Source: Aquibacillus koreensis
Lineage (GTDB): Bacteria; Bacillota; Bacilli; Bacillales; Amphibacillaceae
NCBI RefSeq assembly: GCF_025154055.1
Contig: NZ_JAOALK010000063.1
Coordinates: 1-64,000, forward strand
Direction of reading: 5' to 3'
Length of the DNA: 64,000 nt
Part shown: piece after piece, positions 1-8,648 of the stretch
How the letters are laid out: each line of letters opens with the position of its first letter
How positions within the stretch are numbered: the stretch's first letter is position 1
The notes under the pieces: generated by a model
What the model saw: the letters and a program-made list of their open reading frames with translations, nothing else
Databases searched by the model: none
Told to the model about the DNA's origin: nothing
Program-made: the position numbers and the translations under genes

Positions 1-879
1 GTGTAGTTTTTGTACTCTAAACATAGCTGCTACATGTACGAATAGAGAGAAACAGTATGTAGAACCCACGTGGGCTTGCCCCGTGGAGAAGTCAGGTGTT
101 TCTGCAAGCCAGGCGCGCGTGAGCTGTAATAAAACAGGAGAATAGTTACTTTTGTCTCTGTTAATCCATTTTGTTTCTTTGTTAATTTTTTCGATTGATA
201 AGACGGCTAACGATAATGCGAGGGGGTTTCCTTTCGTAATCACCCATATACGTTTTAACAAATCTTCTCTATCAATTTCGTAGTGTGATAAGTATTGTTT
301 CGTAACGGAATAGCTAAAATCTGATAGTTTCATACGAGTGATGATTTTCCTCCAAGCGGGTGATTCTTCCCACTCTCCTTTTAAAGGATTCCGTCCAGAA
401 ATTACAATATAGGTGTTTCCTGGTAGGTTTTTCAAGAACGTGTTTCTGAACCACCGTTCCAGTTCTCTCATCTGCTCATATGCATCTACGGCGATAACAA
501 TTCTTTTTTCTTGGCTGATATGTTGTAATAAGAAGAGGCATTCCTGCAGTGTGTAGGATTTGTTTTGTTCGATATTGGGATACTTGTTATAGAGTTGAAT
601 TAGGAGATTTTCTGCAAGCGTTAGTGGAGTTTGGATGAAATCCCGACAATCAATGTGTAGAAACAAATCATTCTCATGATCTGTCATTCGTTCAAAAGCA
701 TGTAGTAGGTATGTTTTACCCGAACCACCAATGCCATAAATGTTAAGAATCTTATTATTACTTTCAGTGTTCAGAAGCCATTGCTTAAATAAACGGATCT
801 CCCTATCCCTTCCAAAGAAGTGGATATCCTCCATTTCTGTCACGAACATTCCCATATTAGCATCTGCGTTTGATTTCAA
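1..879 (-). CDS. P-loop NTPase (STAND/AAA-like), C-terminus outside window
   Basis: The minus-strand frame is open from position 879 to the window edge, so the 3' end is missing and about 293 residues are visible. Near the N-terminus is a Walker A motif, IYGIGGSGKTYLL. A Walker-B-like strand, RIVIAVDAYEQM, lies about 90 residues later, then VISGRNP and GNPLALSLAVL. This order is typical of STAND-type NTPases that sit in front of regulatory or sensor domains such as LuxR/MalT-like activators, but no effector domain is visible. The start taken is TTG at 877-879 with AAAGGAGGG 11 bases upstream. An in-frame ATT lies closer to that ribosome site, and ATG at 855 and 849 are alternatives. A sigma-A promoter lies upstream. 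Its function is unknown. Confidence 0.75.
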   Translation of the reverse strand, partial: MKSNADANMGMFVTEMEDIHFFGRDREIRLFKQWLLNTESNNKILNIYGIGGSGKTYLLHAFERMTDHENDLFLHIDCRDFIQTPLTLAENLLIQLYNKYPNIEQNKSYTLQECLFLLQHISQEKRIVIAVDAYEQMRELERWFRNTFLKNLPGNTYIVISGRNPLKGEWEESPAWRKIITRMKLSDFSYSVTKQYLSHYEIDREDLLKRIWVITKGNPLALSLAVLSIEKINKETKWINRDKSNYSPVLLQLTRAWLAETPDFSTGQAHVGSTYCFSLFVHVAAMFRVQKLH

Positions 880-932
880 AACAATGATAGCCCTCCTTTG
901 TAATTGTTTGAATTTTCTGTTATGTATTATTA

Positions 933-961
933 AATATAGGTGGAAATATTTAGACTGTCAA
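933..961 (-). promoter_or_regulatory. sigma-A promoter of the NTPase gene
   Basis: On the minus strand TTGACA (956-961) and TATATT (933-938) are separated by exactly 17 bases. This fits a strong housekeeping promoter about 50 bases before the NTPase start. Confidence 0.65.
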
Positions 962-1012
962 CTATATATGGGACATCTTTGTGCTTCTATTAGACGTCTT
1001 CTTTATAAAAAA

Positions 1013-1021
1013 TGATACAAT
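1013..1021 (+). promoter_or_regulatory. extended -10 promoter of the FAH-family gene
   Basis: TGATACAAT is an extended -10 element (TG-N-TACAAT) about 33 bases before the start codon. No good -35 is visible, which is usual for this promoter class. Confidence 0.45.
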
Positions 1022-1053
1022 GGTACATATTTAATTGGAATGGAGTGAGCTGT

Positions 1054-1980
1054 ATGAAACTTGTAAGCTATAAAACGAAAAAGAGCTTTGGTTCTTATCG
1101 CATGGGGATCATGTACCCGCATGGTGTAGTGGATCTGCAGGAAGCGTATCGGGATCTGTTAGTAAAGAAAGGCGAAAGAGAAAAGGCTTTAGCTGTAGAT
1201 ATACTGCTCCCATCTCATCCAGATGCATTTTATAAATTAGGTAAGTTTGGGATTGAAAAAGCGGTGGATGTAAGTGACTTCCTAGTAGAACCAGAATTAT
1301 CGAAGTATTTTATTGCTGAACAGAATGTTTCGCTTGGTACACCAGTTCCAAATCCTTCAAAGATTATTTGTATCGGAACGAATTACAAAGATCATGTAGC
1401 TGAAATGAAAAGCACGATTCCTGATTATCCGGTTCTTTTTTCGAAGTTTGCCAATGCATTAATTGGTCCAGAAGATAAGATTAAAAAGTCCAAGCAAACA
1501 ACTAAATTAGATTATGAGATTGAACTGGCTGTTGTGATTGGAAAAGAAGCCTGCGAGGTACCTGAACAGGACGCGTTAGAATATGTTGCGGGATATACAA
1601 TCGGGAATGACATATCTGCACGCGATTTACAAAAGCGAACCCCGCAATGGTTACAAGGCAAATCCCTAGACGGGAGTACGCCAATTGGACCATGGATCGT
1701 AACGACAGATGAACTTCCAGATCCATCTAACTTAGAATTAAAGACGAAAATTAATGGCGAGGTTCGACAATCGTCCAACACGAAGCATTTAATATTTAAT
1801 GTTCCAACTATTATATCGTTTATTTCGAACTTAATGACGCTTCAACCTGGTGATGTTATCCTAACTGGAACCCCTGATGGTGTAGGTTTTGGTATGAACC
1901 CACCACAGTTCTTGCAAAGTGGAGATGTCATTACAATGGAAATTGAAGGCATTGGCGAGCTAGAAAATACGGTGGAATGA
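1054..1980 (+). CDS. fumarylacetoacetate hydrolase (FAH) family protein
   Basis: This is a 308-residue member of the FAH superfamily, which includes fumarylpyruvate hydrolases, 5-carboxymethyl-2-hydroxymuconate isomerases and oxaloacetate tautomerases. A short N-terminal region precedes the catalytic domain. Family motifs in order are ICIGTNYKDHVAEM, YEIELAVVIGKEA (metal-binding acidic residues), GNDISARDLQ, GKSLDGSTPIGPW and ILTGTPDGVGFG. I start at ATG 1054, which has GGAG eight bases upstream; the frame also opens at 1012 without a ribosome site. The gene stands alone between a divergent NTPase and a terminator. The substrate cannot be read from sequence; it acts in the cytoplasm with Mg2+ or Mn2+ by family analogy. 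Confidence 0.85.
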   Translation: MKLVSYKTKKSFGSYRMGIMYPHGVVDLQEAYRDLLVKKGEREKALAVDILLPSHPDAFYKLGKFGIEKAVDVSDFLVEPELSKYFIAEQNVSLGTPVPNPSKIICIGTNYKDHVAEMKSTIPDYPVLFSKFANALIGPEDKIKKSKQTTKLDYEIELAVVIGKEACEVPEQDALEYVAGYTIGNDISARDLQKRTPQWLQGKSLDGSTPIGPWIVTTDELPDPSNLELKTKINGEVRQSSNTKHLIFNVPTIISFISNLMTLQPGDVILTGTPDGVGFGMNPPQFLQSGDVITMEIEGIGELENTVE

Positions 1981-2044
1981 TCTCTATAGCATATTGGTGA
2001 GTCGGGTATAAAAAGTTCAACATAATAGGATAATAGTGTGAAAG

Positions 2045-2084
2045 CATCACAAATTCTTGGATAAGAGTTTGTGATGTTTTTTTT
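2045..2084 (+). terminator. terminator after the FAH gene
   Basis: CATCACAAA (2045-2053) pairs with TTTGTGATG (2068-2076) and is followed by a run of eight T. Confidence 0.8.
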
Positions 2085-2307
2085 ATACAGTCAAGCTCAT
2101 TTGGAAAACGCAAACATATAGTAGCTTTATGCATAGAGTTTGGATATTTATTCACTTTATGCATTTGTTTTATTTTAGTGTGTTATTAGTAGTTAAATTA
2201 CCTTTGGTTTAAAAGATGCTTATAGCGATGTAGATTGATAATGTGTTTGTTTTGTATAACTATAGATAAAAATCATTCGAAATAATAAAAAAATTACGGA
2301 AATAATG
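2085..2307. other. AT-rich spacer with no recognised feature
   Basis: This stretch lies between the FAH terminator and the argC promoter. I find no ribosome site with a plausible frame, no RNA structure and no repeat in it. Confidence 0.5.
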
Positions 2308-2336
2308 TTGTATAAACATGCATTATAAAGTATAAT
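2308..2336 (+). promoter_or_regulatory. argC promoter with a possible ARG box
   Basis: TTGTAT (2308-2313) and TATAAT (2331-2336) are 17 bases apart. The spacer contains CATGCATTATAAAG, which resembles half of the ArgR/AhrC operator CATGAATAAAAATTCAAG. Repression by arginine is expected for this operon; the operator itself is tentative. Confidence 0.5.
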
Positions 2337-2375
2337 AATAAACCAATCCCATACGGACTTAGGAGTGAATACAAC

Positions 2376-3413
2376 GTGAAAGTAGCTATTATAGGTGGTA
2401 CTGGTTACGGAGCAGTTGAATTAATTAGATTATTACATAATCATCCATACGTTACGGTAGAAGCAATTATCTCACATTCGCAAAGTGGTACGGATTTAGC
2501 ATCCGTATATCCACATACCGTGGATGTCGTTGATATGACAATGGATGCTTTAGATATTACAAGTTTAAGTGAAAAAGTAGACTTGGTGTTTTTTGCTACA
2601 CCATCGAATGTGAGTAAAGATCTAATTCCATCATTTTTGGAGAACGGTGTGAAATGTATTGATTTATCAGGTGACTTCCGACTAAAAGAGCCAGAAGCAT
2701 ATAAAAAATGGTATCAATCCACACCTGCAGATCAGGAATATATTAATCAAGCAATCTATGGATTAAGCGAAATCTATGAGGATGAGATTAAAAATGCAAG
2801 TTTAATTGCAAATCCAGGTTGTTATCCAACAGCTACCTTATTAGGCTTAATACCAGCTTTAAAACATAACTTAGTTAGCAAAGAACAAATTATTATTGAC
2901 GCCAAAACTGGTGTATCAGGTGCAGGTAGGGGTTTATCGCTGAACGTGCACTTCTCAGAAATGCACGAGAATTTAAAAGCCTATAAACTAGGGGAGCATA
3001 AACATATTCCTGAAATTGAACAAGTGTTAACAAACGAGTCGGGGCAAGAGATGCAAGTGGTCTTTACTCCTCACATTGTTCCGATGACAAGGGGTATTAT
3101 GAGCACGATGTACACAAATCTTATAATAGAAAAGTCAACAAAAGAAATAGTGGAAGTGTACCAAGATTTTTATAAAAATCATCCTTTTGTGCGGGTCCGA
3201 CCTGAAGGCGTGATTCCGTCAACAAAAGAAGTATATGGCAGCAATTATTGTGATATTGGTATTTACGCAGATCAAAGAACCGGAAAACTGATGATTGTAT
3301 CTGTGATTGATAATTTGGTGAAAGGTGCTTCTGGTCAGGCGATTCAAAATATGAATCTATTAGCAGGATGGGAAGCGACAACAGGGTTAAATCAAATCCC
3401 TATTTATCCTTAA
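2376..3413 (+). CDS. argC: N-acetyl-gamma-glutamyl-phosphate reductase
   Basis: ArgC performs the third step of arginine synthesis, the NADPH-dependent reduction of N-acetylglutamyl phosphate to the semialdehyde. The protein has 345 residues, the normal length. The NADP loop GGTGYGAVE is at the N-terminus. The catalytic cysteine lies in ANPGCYPTA (Cys149), followed by KTGVSGAGRG. It starts at GTG 2376 with AGGAG about 10 bases upstream. It is first in argCJBD, with only 12 bases before argJ, so the four genes are almost certainly cotranscribed. Confidence 0.96.
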   Translation: MKVAIIGGTGYGAVELIRLLHNHPYVTVEAIISHSQSGTDLASVYPHTVDVVDMTMDALDITSLSEKVDLVFFATPSNVSKDLIPSFLENGVKCIDLSGDFRLKEPEAYKKWYQSTPADQEYINQAIYGLSEIYEDEIKNASLIANPGCYPTATLLGLIPALKHNLVSKEQIIIDAKTGVSGAGRGLSLNVHFSEMHENLKAYKLGEHKHIPEIEQVLTNESGQEMQVVFTPHIVPMTRGIMSTMYTNLIIEKSTKEIVEVYQDFYKNHPFVRVRPEGVIPSTKEVYGSNYCDIGIYADQRTGKLMIVSVIDNLVKGASGQAIQNMNLLAGWEATTGLNQIPIYP

Positions 3414-3425
3414 GGAGGGTGCGGA

Positions 3426-4664
3426 ATGGAGCAAGTGAATGGCGTGACAACAAAGGAAAAGATTGGTTTGGTAACAGGGGGGAATGTAACAACACCAAAA
3501 GGCTTCTCAGCAGGTGGGTTACATTGTGGCATACGTAAGCAAAAGCTAGACTTAGGTTGGTTATATTCGGACGTACCAGCACATGCAGCAGGCGTATATA
3601 CTACAAATGCTTTCCAAGCAGCTCCTTTAAAGGTAACGCAAGAAAGTATTGCAGTAGAACAAAAATTACAAGCAATCCTCGTTAATTCCGGTATAGCTAA
3701 TGCATGTACGGGCGAACAGGGTTTGAAAGATGCTTATGAAATGAGACGTAGCTTTTCTGAGAAAATACAAATACCTGAACATTTAGCAGCGGTTGCTTCT
3801 ACCGGTCTAATCGGTGAACTGTTACCAATGGAAAAAATCCAAACGGGTATAAGTCAAATACATGAACAAGAAAATAATGATACTTCACGTTTTGAAACAG
3901 CGATTCTTACAACAGACACACGTGAAAAAGGGATTGCAGTACAGTTTGAAATTGATGGGAAACAAATATCTATTGGCGGAGCAGCAAAAGGGTCCGGTAT
4001 GATTCACCCAAACATGGCGACAATGCTTAGCTTCGTTACAACAGATGCAAATATAGATGATCAAGCATTATCACGTGCATTAAAATCCATTACGAATACA
4101 TCATTTAACATGATCACGGTTGATGGAGATACAAGTACGAATGACATGGTATTAGTGATGGCAAATGGAAAAGCGGAAAACGCAAAACTAACAGAAGAAC
4201 ACCCAGAGTGGAACGTCTTTGTAGAAGCGCTTAGCACAGTTTGTGAGCTTTTAGCAAAAGAGATTGCTAGAGACGGTGAAGGGGCTAGTAAGTTAGTAGA
4301 GGTGCAAGTGAATGGTGCCAACTCGGATCGTGCAGCGCAAATCATAAGTAAGTCTGTCATCTCTTCGAATCTAGTAAAAACAGCGATTCATGGCGCAGAT
4401 GCAAACTGGGGAAGAATTATTACCGCAATAGGATATAGTGGCGAGCAGTTAGACCCTGACAAAGTGAATGTGTCACTCGGGCCTATTAAAGTAGTTGAAA
4501 ATGGTATCCCTTACCCGTTTGATGAAGAAAAGGCAAAAGCATATCTTCTGCAAGATACGGTTGTCATTCAAGCAAATCTTGGAGACGGAAGCGGCAAGGC
4601 AACTGCGTGGGGCTGTGATCTTTCTTATGAATATGTCAGAATCAATGCTTCTTATCGTACGTGA
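3426..4664 (+). CDS. argJ: bifunctional glutamate N-acetyltransferase / amino-acid acetyltransferase
   Basis: ArgJ recycles the acetyl group from N-acetylornithine to glutamate and, in bifunctional forms, also acetylates glutamate from acetyl-CoA. The 412-residue precursor carries the self-cleavage motif GMIHPNMATML. Cleavage between Ala198 and Thr199 would make Thr199 the N-terminal nucleophile of the beta chain. ATG 3426 follows AAGGAGGG. It sits between argC and argB with 12-base gaps. Whether it is mono- or bifunctional is not visible; no argA-type gene is in the window. Confidence 0.96.
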   Translation: MEQVNGVTTKEKIGLVTGGNVTTPKGFSAGGLHCGIRKQKLDLGWLYSDVPAHAAGVYTTNAFQAAPLKVTQESIAVEQKLQAILVNSGIANACTGEQGLKDAYEMRRSFSEKIQIPEHLAAVASTGLIGELLPMEKIQTGISQIHEQENNDTSRFETAILTTDTREKGIAVQFEIDGKQISIGGAAKGSGMIHPNMATMLSFVTTDANIDDQALSRALKSITNTSFNMITVDGDTSTNDMVLVMANGKAENAKLTEEHPEWNVFVEALSTVCELLAKEIARDGEGASKLVEVQVNGANSDRAAQIISKSVISSNLVKTAIHGADANWGRIITAIGYSGEQLDPDKVNVSLGPIKVVENGIPYPFDEEKAKAYLLQDTVVIQANLGDGSGKATAWGCDLSYEYVRINASYRT

Positions 4665-4676
4665 GGAGGAAGAAAA

Positions 4677-5480
4677 GTGAATTATGTGGTGATCAAATGC
4701 GGCGGAAGTGTATTTGAGGATTTACCAACATCTTTTTATAAAAATATAGCGGACTTACATCAAAGTGGAGAATGGCAACCAATTATTGTCCATGGCGGGG
4801 GTCCATTGATCTCCTCTTTGTTGACCCAAATGGGCGTACAAACAACTTTTATTAACGGACTTCGAGTAACGACCAATGAGGTTCTAGATGTTGTTGAAAT
4901 GGCTCTAAGTGGGTCGATGAATAAACAAATCGTTCGTAATCTGATGAAGGAAAATGGGAAAGCCTATGGCATTAGTGGTGTCGATGGTACGTTACTTAAA
5001 GCAACACCAACAGACAAAGCGGATCAATTAGGATTTGTAGGAGAAGTGAGTGAGGTTAATACCTCACTGATTGAGCAGATCTCAAGCCAAGGCTATATCC
5101 CTGTCATCTCTCCGATTGGTATTGATGATGAAGGACAACGTTATAATATTAATGCAGATATGGCTGCTTCTTCAATCGCGCAAGCATTAGGGGCAAAATT
5201 GTGCTTTATTAGCGATATCCCTGGTATTTGTGTCGAAGAAGATGGTCAAAAGCAAACATTGCACCAAGTGGGAAAAGAAAAAATCGAACAATTAATATCC
5301 TCTAAGGTGATTTATGGTGGAATGATTCCCAAAGTACAATCTGCTTTGAAAGCACTAGCGCATAGAGTGCCTGAAGTTTCGATTGTGAATGGACTGGAAG
5401 CGAATAGCTTGGTTGATTTCATGGACGGAAAAAACGTGGGTACAAGAATTTCATTGGATAAGGAGATGCCGTATGTCTGA
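4677..5480 (+). CDS. argB: acetylglutamate kinase
   Basis: ArgB phosphorylates N-acetylglutamate, the second step of the pathway. The 267-residue protein has the amino-acid-kinase N-terminus VIKCGGSVFED, the HGGGP substrate loop, NADMAASSIA near the nucleotide site and GGMIPKVQSA. The short length without an N-terminal helix extension suggests the dimeric, arginine-insensitive type, by family knowledge. GTG 4677 follows GAGGAGG. Its last eight bases overlap argD, which suggests translational coupling. Confidence 0.95.
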   Translation: MNYVVIKCGGSVFEDLPTSFYKNIADLHQSGEWQPIIVHGGGPLISSLLTQMGVQTTFINGLRVTTNEVLDVVEMALSGSMNKQIVRNLMKENGKAYGISGVDGTLLKATPTDKADQLGFVGEVSEVNTSLIEQISSQGYIPVISPIGIDDEGQRYNINADMAASSIAQALGAKLCFISDIPGICVEEDGQKQTLHQVGKEKIEQLISSKVIYGGMIPKVQSALKALAHRVPEVSIVNGLEANSLVDFMDGKNVGTRISLDKEMPYV

Positions 5481-6663
5481 GACTGTTCAAACAAAAAATC
5501 AAACCTCGGTCATGCAAACATACAGCCGTTTTCCTCTAACGCTTACAAAAGGAAAAGGCAGTTATGTATGGGATGATCAAGGACAGAAGTATTTAGATTT
5601 CACCTCAGGTATTGCGACATGTAACCTCGGTCATGTGCCTGATGTAATCAAGAATAAGGTTAACGAGCAACTTGATCAGCTATGGCATTGCTCGAACTTA
5701 TATACGATCCCATCACAGGAAAAACTAGCACAGCTACTGACAGACAATAGCTGTGCTGATCAAGTTTTTTTCTGTAATAGTGGGGCAGAAGCTAACGAAG
5801 CCGCGATTAAAATAGCGAGAAAATATGCCCAAGATGTAAAAGGTACATCTAAATATGAAGTGGTTACGTTTTCTAATTCTTTTCATGGTAGAACCTTAGC
5901 GACGTTGTCTGCAACGGGACAAGAAAAAATTCAACAAGGATTTGCACCATTGACTCCAGGGTTCCGCTATTTACCTTTTAATGATTTTGATGCATTAGAG
6001 GATCTGGTTCAAGAACAGACATGTGCGGTTATGTTAGAGCTTGTCCAAGGAGAAGGTGGCGTTGTTCCAGCTGATCAGGCTTGGTTGGATAAGTTAGGGG
6101 AACTATGTAAAAACTATGATTTGTTACTGATGGTGGATGAGATTCAAACTGGTGTTGGTCGAACTGGAACACTCTTTGCTTACGAGCAATTCGGGATTGA
6201 ACCGGATGTATTTACATTAGCCAAAGGACTCGGATCAGGTGTTGCGATTGGTGCCATGCTTGCGAAAGAGCCTGTTGCACAAGCGTTTGTACCTGGATCG
6301 CACGGAAGCACGTTTGGTGGGAATCCAATAGCCACTACTGCAGCCGCTGCAACAATTGAATATATGACAGAGTCGTCCATCTTGGAGCAGTCAAATGAAG
6401 TGGCGAGTTATTTGCATCAAGCGTTGCATAAATTAGTGGAAAAGTATGATAGTATAGAACAGGTGCGTGGCAAAGGATTACTGGTTGGCTTAGTAGTAAA
6501 GGGGAACGCAATTGACTATGTAACAAAAGCAAGAGAAGACCAAAACTTGCTTATACTCGTTGCTGGTCCAAAGGTCGTTCGAATTCTACCACCGTTGACG
6601 GCAACAAAAGCTGAAGTTGATCAGTGTATCCAGTCATTAGAAGTTGTCTTTCAGGAAAGTTAA
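5473..6663 (+). CDS. argD: acetylornithine aminotransferase
   Basis: ArgD is the PLP-dependent transaminase that makes N-acetylornithine from the semialdehyde and glutamate. From ATG 5473 the protein has 396 residues. Landmarks are FCNSGAEANEAAIK, SFHGRTLATLSATGQ, the aspartate in MVDEIQTGVGRTG, and the Schiff-base lysine in TLAKGLGSG (Lys251). The frame is open 84 bases further upstream inside argB, but AAGGAG seven bases before 5473 fixes the start. It is the last arginine gene here; carAB and argF, which follow in B. subtilis, are absent. Confidence 0.95.
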   Translation: MSETVQTKNQTSVMQTYSRFPLTLTKGKGSYVWDDQGQKYLDFTSGIATCNLGHVPDVIKNKVNEQLDQLWHCSNLYTIPSQEKLAQLLTDNSCADQVFFCNSGAEANEAAIKIARKYAQDVKGTSKYEVVTFSNSFHGRTLATLSATGQEKIQQGFAPLTPGFRYLPFNDFDALEDLVQEQTCAVMLELVQGEGGVVPADQAWLDKLGELCKNYDLLLMVDEIQTGVGRTGTLFAYEQFGIEPDVFTLAKGLGSGVAIGAMLAKEPVAQAFVPGSHGSTFGGNPIATTAAAATIEYMTESSILEQSNEVASYLHQALHKLVEKYDSIEQVRGKGLLVGLVVKGNAIDYVTKAREDQNLLILVAGPKVVRILPPLTATKAEVDQCIQSLEVVFQES

Positions 6664-6697
6664 AGCAGCTTAATAAGGTAGTAAAGAGGTAGATTGA

Positions 6698-7597
6698 ATG
6701 AAGAGTTATATGCAAGAAAAGCTAGATACATTTAAACAACAAAATGAGAACCGAGCACGTTTATTAATCAATTGCCCGGATCAACCAGGAATTGTAGCTG
6801 CGGTTTCCAAGTTTCTTTATGAACATGAAGCCAACATTATTGAGTCAAATCAATATTCTGTCGATCCCGAGGGTGGAGAGTTTTTTATTCGGATTGAATT
6901 TGAAGCTCCTGACTTAAAAGAAAAAGCAGAGAAAATTAAGCAGGATTTCCAAGAAATCGCGAGGGCTTTCTCCATGGATTGGAAGCTGACGTATGTAGAT
7001 GAGATCAAGAAAATGGCTATTTTTGTGTCAAAGGAACCACATTGTTTGCTCGAACTGCTGTGGGAGTGGCAAAGTGGGGATTTAATGGCCGATATTTCCC
7101 TGGTAATAAGTAACCACGAAACATCACGCGACATGGTAGAAAGGCTAGGAATACCTTACTACTACATACCGGCAAACAAGGATATAAGAGCAGAAGTAGA
7201 ACAAAAACAAATAGAACTTTTGAAGCAATATGATGTCGATGTGATTGTGCTCGCGCGTTATATGCAAATCTTAACGCCACATTTTGTTGATGTGCATAAA
7301 CACAAGATCATTAATATTCACCATTCTTTCCTACCAGCATTCATTGGAGCAAATCCATATGAGCGCGCGTATAATCGTGGTGTAAAATTGATCGGTGCAA
7401 CTTCACACTATGTCACCGATGATTTGGATGAAGGGCCAATTATAGAACAGGACATTAGTCGGGTTGACCATAAAGACAGTGCAGAGGCAATGAAGAAAAT
7501 TGGCCAGTCCGTGGAACGAAGTGTATTGGCAAGAGCGGTGAAATGGCACTTGGAAGATCGGATTATTGTGCATGGGAATAAGACGATTGTATTTTAA
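6698..7597 (+). CDS. purU: formyltetrahydrofolate deformylase
   Basis: PurU hydrolyses 10-formyltetrahydrofolate to formate and tetrahydrofolate. The 299-residue protein has an N-terminal ACT domain (LLINCPDQPGIVAAVSKF, about residues 22-100). A formyltransferase-like domain follows, with the catalytic set visible in NIHHSFLPAFIGANPY and TSHYVTDDLDEGPIIEQD. It starts 34 bases after argD and ends at a strong terminator, so it may be the fifth gene of the arg transcript. That link is not the usual Bacillus arrangement and is inferred from spacing only. Confidence 0.94.
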   Translation: MKSYMQEKLDTFKQQNENRARLLINCPDQPGIVAAVSKFLYEHEANIIESNQYSVDPEGGEFFIRIEFEAPDLKEKAEKIKQDFQEIARAFSMDWKLTYVDEIKKMAIFVSKEPHCLLELLWEWQSGDLMADISLVISNHETSRDMVERLGIPYYYIPANKDIRAEVEQKQIELLKQYDVDVIVLARYMQILTPHFVDVHKHKIINIHHSFLPAFIGANPYERAYNRGVKLIGATSHYVTDDLDEGPIIEQDISRVDHKDSAEAMKKIGQSVERSVLARAVKWHLEDRIIVHGNKTIVF

Positions 7598-7613
7598 TAG
7601 AAGTTTATCTAGA

Positions 7614-7643
7614 AGACCAAATCAGGGGATTTGGTCTTTTGTT
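7614..7643 (+). terminator. terminator of the arg-purU unit
   Basis: AGACCAAATC (7614-7623) pairs with GATTTGGTCT (7628-7637) around a 4-base loop, followed by a T-rich run. Confidence 0.88.
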
Positions 7644-7744
7644 TTGTTTTTTAATAAGACTATTTGGGATTATATGTTAATATTAATATGTAGTGTCCAG
7701 AATTTAAGAGATAATTGTGGATCTATTTAATGGAGGGAAGCCTG

Positions 7745-8083
7745 ATGGAATTTAGAATTGGAGACGTTACCATCTTTTTACCCCAGCTACATATTACGAT
7801 TATTGCCATTATTGTTATTATCTTGTTAGTCCGGTGGAACAAGCAGTTAGAAAAACGGAATTTTTTTAAAATCTTCATTTATTTCTTCATTAGTACATGG
7901 ATCGCACCCATTTTTTCATGGGGGAATAAAACAGGTACGTTTGAATTATACATTCCTTTAGGATTCATAGTTGTTCTCATTTATCTATTAAATAGCAGAG
8001 GTTATCATCCTTCTAAAATGAAGGCGAGTGTTTTGGGTCTTTGTATCGCATTATATCGGATAGTTCTTCATTATGTTGGGTAG
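7745..8083 (+). CDS. small hypothetical membrane protein
   Basis: I do not recognise this 112-residue protein. Starting at ATG 7745, with GGAGGG seven bases upstream, it has a short polar N-terminus and about three hydrophobic segments: residues 10-28 (LHITIIAIIVIILLV), 36-55 (FKIFIYFFISTWIAPIF) and 62-80. It ends in a basic tail with one more hydrophobic stretch. The next gene, 16 bases away, also encodes a small membrane protein, so the two probably form an operon. Confidence 0.6.
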   Translation: MEFRIGDVTIFLPQLHITIIAIIVIILLVRWNKQLEKRNFFKIFIYFFISTWIAPIFSWGNKTGTFELYIPLGFIVVLIYLLNSRGYHPSKMKASVLGLCIALYRIVLHYVG

Positions 8084-8099
8084 TTAGGAGAGGATAGGA

Positions 8100-8438
8100 T
8101 TGCTATACAAAATGATATTTAGACTTTTATATGCATTATTACCTGGTATTGCGATCTTTTTGTTGTTTAATGATTTAACAGGAGCGTTGATTCTAACAGT
8201 ATTTCTTTTTGTATTTGGAAATAGAGATAATGCTAAGTTCCGACAATCCAAAAGTGGAAAGATCATTACGGTATTGCTTGCCATTGCATTGGTCACATGG
8301 GGTATCTTTTTCGTTGTAGGATCTGATGTATCTAGTATAAGAAAGATTGCAGTATTCGCTCTTTTTGCGGCTAGTTATCTACTTGAGCGTATTGAAAAGC
8401 GGTTTTTCAATTTCGATAATCTGAAGTTAGCAAGGTAA
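8100..8438 (+). CDS. small hypothetical membrane protein
   Basis: This 112-residue protein starts at TTG 8100, with AGGAGAGG placed seven bases upstream; ATG 8112 is an alternative. Four hydrophobic segments are visible, including LLYALLPGIAIFLLF and IITVLLAIALVTWGIFFVVG, separated by short basic stretches. The C-terminus is amphipathic. No family is recognised. It is cotranscribed with the preceding membrane protein and ends just before the promoter of the queuosine operon. Confidence 0.6.
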   Translation: MLYKMIFRLLYALLPGIAIFLLFNDLTGALILTVFLFVFGNRDNAKFRQSKSGKIITVLLAIALVTWGIFFVVGSDVSSIRKIAVFALFAASYLLERIEKRFFNFDNLKLAR

Positions 8439-8448
8439 AAATCTACAA

Positions 8449-8477
8449 TTGACAGAAGTAACACACGTCTATATAAT
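8449..8477 (+). promoter_or_regulatory. sigma-A promoter of the queuosine operon
   Basis: A consensus TTGACA (8449-8454) and TATAAT (8472-8477) are 17 bases apart, about 40 bases before the preQ1 aptamer. Confidence 0.85.
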
Positions 8478-8521
8478 AAATCGAGTGAATGAATACCAAT
8501 AACATTCCGTATTCAATACGG

Positions 8522-8562
8522 GAGAGGTTCTTAGCTACAAACCCTCTATAAAAAACTAAGGA
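8522..8562 (+). promoter_or_regulatory. preQ1-I riboswitch aptamer
   Basis: The stem AGAGG/CCTCT encloses the loop TTCTTAGCTACAAAC. It is followed by the A-rich tail ATAAAAAACTAAGG, whose CTAAGG can form the pseudoknot. This is the class I preQ1 aptamer pattern. The next two genes make and import queuosine precursors, which confirms the ligand class. Confidence 0.93.
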
Positions 8563-8578
8563 CATATGACGTGATTAC

Positions 8579-8609
8579 AGCCGTGTCCCTTAGGATGCGG
8601 CTTTTCTTA
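8579..8609 (+). terminator. expression-platform terminator of the preQ1 riboswitch
   Basis: AGCCGTGTCC (8579-8588) pairs with GGATGCGGCT (8593-8602), with two wobble pairs, followed by a T run. The aptamer tail AAGGACA could pair with TGTCCCTT in the terminator's left arm as an anti-terminator. Ligand binding would therefore switch the operon off. Confidence 0.85.
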
Positions 8610-8648
8610 TGCTTGGATTTAATAATCAATCAACAAGGAGGTACAACA

